From NCBI RefSeq assembly GCF_001655675.1, contig NZ_LYRP01000043.1, positions 62,001 through 126,000 on the forward strand: a stretch of 64,000 nucleotides of DNA. The letters run 5' to 3'. A program made the position numbers and the translations under genes. Shown one piece after another: positions 60,115-64,000 of the stretch. The number at the start of each line of letters is the position of its first letter. Positions within the stretch are counted from its first letter, which is position 1. The notes beneath the pieces are model-generated. The model had not been told where the DNA came from and ran no database searches. It saw nothing but the letters and a program-made list of their open reading frames with translations. This DNA is from Mangrovibacter phragmitis. Lineage in GTDB: Bacteria > Pseudomonadota > Gammaproteobacteria > Enterobacterales > Enterobacteriaceae.

Positions 60115-62397
60115 TTACATGGACTGGGTGAAGGTACGGGTGATAACGTCCTGCTGCTGTTCTTTAGTCAGAGAGTTAAAGCGTACAGCGTAACCAGAAA
60201 CACGGATGGTCAGTTGCGGATATTTTTCCGGATTTTCCATCGCATCAAGCAGCATTTCACGGTTCATAACGTTAACGTTGAGGTGCTGGCCACCTTCAAC
60301 AGACGCTTCATGATGGAAGTAACCGTCCATCAGGCCTGCGAGGTTAGTTTTACGCACTTCATCGTCTTTACCCAGAGCATTCGGAACGATAGAGAAGGTA
60401 TAAGAGATACCATCTTTCGCGTAAGCGAACGGCAGTTTAGCAACGGAGGTCAGAGAGGCAACTGCACCTTTCTGGTCACGGCCGTGCATTGGGTTAGCGC
60501 CAGGACCGAACGGAGCGCCTGCACGACGGCCATCCGGAGTGTTACCCGTTTTCTTACCATAAACAACGTTAGAAGTGATGGTAAGGATAGACTGAGTCGG
60601 AATAGCGTTGCGGTAGGTATTCAGTTTCTGAATTTTCTTCATGAAACGTTCAACCAGGTCAACAGCCATGTCATCAACACGCGGGTCGTTGTTACCGAAC
60701 TGCGGGTATTCACCTTCGATTTCGAAGTCAACAGCCAGACCGTCTTCGTCACGGATAGGTTTAACTTTGGCGTATTTGATTGCAGACAGGGAGTCAGCTG
60801 CAACAGACAGACCAGCGATACCACAAGCCATGGTGCGGATAACATCACGGTCATGCAGAGCCATCAGAGAGGCTTCGTAGCTGTATTTGTCATGCATGTA
60901 GTGGATTACGTTCAAAGCGGTGACATACTGTTTTGCCAGCCAGTCCATGAAGTGATCCATACGATCCATAACTTCGTCGAAGTTCAGAACGTCGCCTTTC
61001 AGCGGTTCAGTTTTCGGACCAACCTGCATTTTCAGTTTTTCATCAACGCCGCCATTGATGGTATACAGCAGCGTTTTAGCCAGGTTAGCACGAGCACCGA
61101 AGAACTGCATTTGTTTACCAACGATCATCGGGCTTACGCAGCAAGCGATAGCGTAATCATCGTTGTCAAAGTCAGGACGCATCAGATCATCGTTTTCGTA
61201 CTGAACAGAAGACGTGTCGATGGAAACTTTTGCAGCGAATTTTTTGAAGTTCAGTGGCAGTTTTTCAGACCACAGAATGGTCATGTTCGGTTCCGGAGAC
61301 GGCCCCATGGTGTACAGGGTGTTCAGGAAACGGAAGCTGGTTTTGGTAACCAGAGTACGGCCATCAAGACCCATACCACCCAGAGATTCAGTTGCCCAAA
61401 TCGGGTCACCAGAGAACAGTTCATCATATTCAGGAGTACGCAGGAAACGAACCATACGCAGTTTCATCACCAGGTGGTCGATGATTTCCTGTGCTTCTTG
61501 TTCGTTCAGGCGGCCAGCTTTGATATCACGTTCGATGTAGATATCCAGGAAAGAGGACACACGACCGAAGGACATTGCAGCACCGTTCTGTGATTTAACG
61601 GCAGCCAGGTAGCCGAAGTAGGTCCACTGTGCAGCTTCACGAGCGTTTGCAGCCGGAACAGAGATATCGCAACCATATTTGGCTGCCATTTCTTTGATTT
61701 GGCCCAGGGCGCGATGCTGTTCAGCGATTTCTTCACGCAGACGAATGGTTGCTTCCAGGTCTTCGCCGTTTTCCAGTTTGGATTGCAGAGAAGTGAACTG
61801 AGCAAATTTGTCTTTCATCAGGTAGTCGATACCGTAAACGGCGATACGACGGTAGTCACCAATGATACGACCACGACCATAAGCATCAGGCAGACCAGTC
61901 AGGATGCCTGCTTTACGGCAACGCAGGATGTCCGGAGTGTAAACATCGAACACGCCCTGGTTGTGAGTTTTACGGTATTCAGTGAAGATTTGTTTCAGGC
62001 GAGGATCCAACTGGCGGTCATACGCTTTGCAGGAGTTCTCGATCATTTTGATGCCGCCGAACGGAATCAGACCACGTTTCAGCGGAGCGTCAGTTTGCAG
62101 GCCAACAATTTTTTCCAGGCTTTTGTTGATGTAACCAGCATCGTGAGAAGTGATAGTGGAAGCTACGTTGGTATCAAAATCAACAGGCGCATGAGTGCTG
62201 TTCTCGATTTTGATACCTTCCATGACTTTGTCCCACAGCGCGGTAGTCGCGTCAGTCGCACCGGCCAGGAACGCTTCGTCACCTTCATACGGGGTGTAGT
62301 TTTTCTGGATGAAGTCACGTAAGTTAACTTCATTCTGCCAGTCACCTTTTGCAAAACCTTCCCAGGCTGTGGCTAATTTTTCATTAAGCTCGGACAT
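60115..62397 (-). CDS. pflB: PflB, pyruvate formate-lyase 1
   Basis: 760-residue glycyl-radical enzyme converting pyruvate and CoA to formate and acetyl-CoA in anaerobic growth. Active-site cysteines are the adjacent pair in AIACCVSPM (about 419-420), and the radical glycine is in RVSGYAVRF (Gly735). Highly conserved with E. coli. Codon use is strongly biased, as in highly expressed genes, and a long antisense open frame exists as a by-product. focA is upstream in the same operon. Confidence 0.98.
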   Translation of the reverse strand: MSELNEKLATAWEGFAKGDWQNEVNLRDFIQKNYTPYEGDEAFLAGATDATTALWDKVMEGIKIENSTHAPVDFDTNVASTITSHDAGYINKSLEKIVGLQTDAPLKRGLIPFGGIKMIENSCKAYDRQLDPRLKQIFTEYRKTHNQGVFDVYTPDILRCRKAGILTGLPDAYGRGRIIGDYRRIAVYGIDYLMKDKFAQFTSLQSKLENGEDLEATIRLREEIAEQHRALGQIKEMAAKYGCDISVPAANAREAAQWTYFGYLAAVKSQNGAAMSFGRVSSFLDIYIERDIKAGRLNEQEAQEIIDHLVMKLRMVRFLRTPEYDELFSGDPIWATESLGGMGLDGRTLVTKTSFRFLNTLYTMGPSPEPNMTILWSEKLPLNFKKFAAKVSIDTSSVQYENDDLMRPDFDNDDYAIACCVSPMIVGKQMQFFGARANLAKTLLYTINGGVDEKLKMQVGPKTEPLKGDVLNFDEVMDRMDHFMDWLAKQYVTALNVIHYMHDKYSYEASLMALHDRDVIRTMACGIAGLSVAADSLSAIKYAKVKPIRDEDGLAVDFEIEGEYPQFGNNDPRVDDMAVDLVERFMKKIQKLNTYRNAIPTQSILTITSNVVYGKKTGNTPDGRRAGAPFGPGANPMHGRDQKGAVASLTSVAKLPFAYAKDGISYTFSIVPNALGKDDEVRKTNLAGLMDGYFHHEASVEGGQHLNVNVMNREMLLDAMENPEKYPQLTIRVSGYAVRFNSLTKEQQQDVITRTFTQSM

Positions 62398-62447
62398 GTA
62401 ACACCTACCTTCTAATGTGGATTTCTTATTTACTGCTTAGCATTGAC

Positions 62448-63305
62448 TTAATGCTTGTCGCCGCCACGCAGGTAAATTACCCAGTACGTCAATCCAACTA
62501 ACAAGCCACCGCCAATAATGTTACCTATTGTTACCGGGATAAGATTATCAGTGATGAAATGCATCACAGTCAGATGAGGAAATTGTTCCGGAGTCAGGCC
62601 AACAGCAGACCAGAATTCCGGGCTGGCAAAGTTACGAACCACGATTCCCATCGGGATCATGAACATATTTGCAATACTGTGCTCGAAGCCGCTTGCGACG
62701 AACATCGCTACCGGTAATACCATAATGAACGCTTTATCCATCAGGCTACGACCAGAATAGCTCATCCAGACAGCCAGACAGACCATCAGGTTTGCCAGGA
62801 TGCCAAGGCAAACAGCCTCAACAAAAGTGTGATGTAATTTATGGTCCGCAGTCTGGAGTACATTTAACCCCCAGGCACCATTCGCGGTCATATATTCACC
62901 GGACAGCCACATCAGCAATACAAAGAGTAGTGCACCAACGAGGTTACCGACATAAACATTTAACCAGTTACGGGCCAGTTGACCCCAGGTGATGCGCCCA
63001 CTTGCCTTGGCTACAACAATCAACACGGTTGAAGTAAACAGATCTGCGCCGCAAATGACACACAGAATAAGCCCCAGTGAGAAGCACACCCCGCCTATCA
63101 ATTTTGCAACACCGAACGGCATACCAGCAGTACCGGTGGTTGCGGTTATATAAAAGACAAACGCAATTGAGATAAATACACCCGCAGTAATCGCTAAATA
63201 GAAAGTCGTTAGCGGATGCTTAGTTGCTTTATAAACACCTGCGTCTTCGGCAACTTTTGCCATGGCAGGTGGTAGTAAAAGATCAAAAGGGTTGTCAGCT
63301 TTCAC
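62448..63305 (-). CDS. focA: FocA, formate channel
   Basis: 285-residue pentameric formate/nitrite transporter family protein exporting and importing formate. Six helices and the family signatures FDLLLPPAMAKVAEDAG, FGVAKLIGGVCFSLGLILCVICGADLFTS and NWLNVYVGNLVGALLFV. First gene of focA-pflB; the gap to pflB is 50 bases. The upstream region carries an FNR-like site. Confidence 0.97.
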   Translation of the reverse strand: MKADNPFDLLLPPAMAKVAEDAGVYKATKHPLTTFYLAITAGVFISIAFVFYITATTGTAGMPFGVAKLIGGVCFSLGLILCVICGADLFTSTVLIVVAKASGRITWGQLARNWLNVYVGNLVGALLFVLLMWLSGEYMTANGAWGLNVLQTADHKLHHTFVEAVCLGILANLMVCLAVWMSYSGRSLMDKAFIMVLPVAMFVASGFEHSIANMFMIPMGIVVRNFASPEFWSAVGLTPEQFPHLTVMHFITDNLIPVTIGNIIGGGLLVGLTYWVIYLRGGDKH

Positions 63306-63630
63306 ACTAACTCTCTCTTAATTAATTCGGCGAGATGATACTAACAAAGCATTATAGAGTAGAATTTGATATGGATCATAACCCGCCAGTGTAATAGACC
63401 CGAAAACCACATGGATTCTTGCGGAAAACGGCATAATATTATGAATTTAATAGGAAAAATATTTTTTAAATTTTACAAATAGTTTTGAATTTTCTTTTTA
63501 ATCCCCCTGGTTGGCGTTAAAGAATCTGCCATAAATAAGTCAGATTAGTTACATATTATTCTGTGAAAATATATTTTGGTTACTCGGCATTAACCAATGT
63601 GCTACATATTAATGGGGATTAGCACAATAA
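63306..63630. promoter_or_regulatory. focA-pflB control region
   Basis: About 325 bases between focA and the ycaO terminator, AT-rich (especially 63430-63600). In E. coli this holds several promoters and sites for FNR, ArcA and IHF. I can point only to the FNR-like site at 63366-63379; the AT-rich tract is compatible with IHF or ArcA binding, but I see no single clear match. Confidence 0.6.
63366..63379. promoter_or_regulatory. FNR site upstream of focA
   Basis: TTGATATGGATCAT matches the FNR palindrome TTGAT-N4-ATCAA at 9 of 10 bases, 60 bases upstream of the focA ATG. Anaerobic activation of focA-pfl by FNR is established in E. coli. Confidence 0.7.
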
Positions 63631-63656
63631 AAAAGCGGGGCAAAAAAGTTGCCCCG
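63631..63656 (-). terminator. Terminator after ycaO
   Basis: CGGGGCAA (63636-63643) and TTGCCCCG (63649-63656) with a 5-base loop; on the minus strand the stem runs into a C and then TTTTTT. It lies 42 bases past the ycaO stop, before the focA control region. Confidence 0.82.
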
Positions 63657-63698
63657 TAATATAGCCTTTCATTATCGCTGCGCCTACAGGCAAAAGCA

Positions 63699-64000
63699 TT
63701 ATTTATCCTGCTCACTCCACCAATGCTGTTTGGCTTTTTGTAGCTTTTGATAGGCTGCCAGTAATGACTGATGCGCAGGCAAGGCTTCCAGGTTTGTATC
63801 TATAACAGGCAGGCCGTAGAAGGCTGACTCGCCTGTTAATGCCGCCTGAGCATCAGCCAACGCTTTTGCACCGTACATGCGAGTAAAGGCTGACTGGTAT
63901 TGCGCCGGGTCACGCTCTTCTTCATGTGCAAGCAACAATAATGTCTGCAGGCAACGGTAGTAGTTAGCGCGCTCTGCACTGAATATGGATGCGTTGAATT
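63699..64000 (-). CDS. ycaO: YcaO C-terminal part, ribosomal S12 methylthiolation factor
   Basis: The last 100 residues of YcaO, running past the window edge; the visible part starts with FNASIFSAERANYYRCLQTL and continues EEERDPAQYQSAFTRMYGA. The ATP-binding YcaO core is outside the window. E. coli YcaO is needed, with RimO, for beta-methylthiolation of ribosomal protein S12, so the window carries two members of the same modification pathway, at its two ends. Adjacent to focA on the same strand, as in E. coli. Confidence 0.88.
   Translation of the reverse strand, partial: FNASIFSAERANYYRCLQTLLLLAHEEERDPAQYQSAFTRMYGAKALADAQAALTGESAFYGLPVIDTNLEALPAHQSLLAAYQKLQKAKQHWWSEQDK

Noticed and set aside
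59926-61593. A 555-residue open frame antisense to pflB
   Set aside because: It is the mirror of pflB's strongly biased codon use. It shows no family likeness and no RBS, and pflB is certain.

Overview
The window is a chromosomal segment of a gammaproteobacterium of the order Enterobacterales, almost certainly family Enterobacteriaceae. Nearly every gene has a recognisable Escherichia coli orthologue, and they lie in the order of the E. coli 19-20 minute region (rimO, bssR, gstB, dacC, deoR ... clpSA, cydDC, trxB, lrp, ftsK, serS ... pflA, pflB, focA, ycaO). Protein sequences differ clearly from E. coli and base composition looks near 50% G+C, so this is another genus. I cannot name the genus from sequence alone. 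Gene names rest on my recall of E. coli proteins, not on a search.

Layout. 1-8 kb: rimO 5' end, bssR, gstB, dacC, deoR, a two-gene PAP2 phosphatase operon (extra PAP2 gene plus ybjG), and two MFS transporters (mdfA, ybjJ). 8.3-9.7 kb: a small accessory patch with the zinc-free ribosomal protein paralogues L31 and L36 behind a Zur box, a divergent SAM methyltransferase, and the sigma-E-dependent small RNA gene rybB. 9.8-21.9 kb: ybjL, ybjM, grxA, the ybjC-nfsA-rimK-ybjN cluster, the putrescine importer potFGHI, ybjO and rlmC. 22-31 kb: arginine uptake (artJ, artPIQM), lipoprotein ybjP, amidase amiD, ybjS-ybjT-ltaE. 31-36 kb: hcp-hcr, lysO, aqpZ. 36-47.6 kb: ybjD, cspD, clpS-clpA, infA, aat, cydD-cydC, trxB. 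48-56 kb: lrp, ftsK (with a LexA box), lolA, rarA, serS. 56-64 kb: an XRE-cupin regulator with a GNAT enzyme, ycaD, and the anaerobic pyruvate formate-lyase cluster pflA, pflB-focA, ycaO.

Themes. Several units handle polyamines and basic amino acids (potFGHI, artJ/artPIQM, lysO). Others serve low-oxygen or nitrosative conditions (hcp-hcr, cydDC, focA-pflB). A third set concerns protein quality and redox (clpSA, trxB, grxA, nfsA). The regulatory sites I can support are a Zur box, a sigma-E promoter, a tandem ArgR box, a LexA box, and FNR/NsrR-like sites.

Compared with the E. coli order I recall, several genes are missing from their usual places: poxB (between ltaE and hcr), the tRNA gene serW (between clpA and infA), rcdA/ybjK, ybjH/ybjI, and dmsABC with its neighbours (between serS and pflA). 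I found no tRNA, rRNA, insertion sequence, prophage or CRISPR array. The window is mostly conserved backbone, and I do not see a clearly undescribed multi-gene system in it. The best candidates for a second look are the Zur/methyltransferase patch, the extra PAP2 gene, and the XRE-cupin/GNAT pair.
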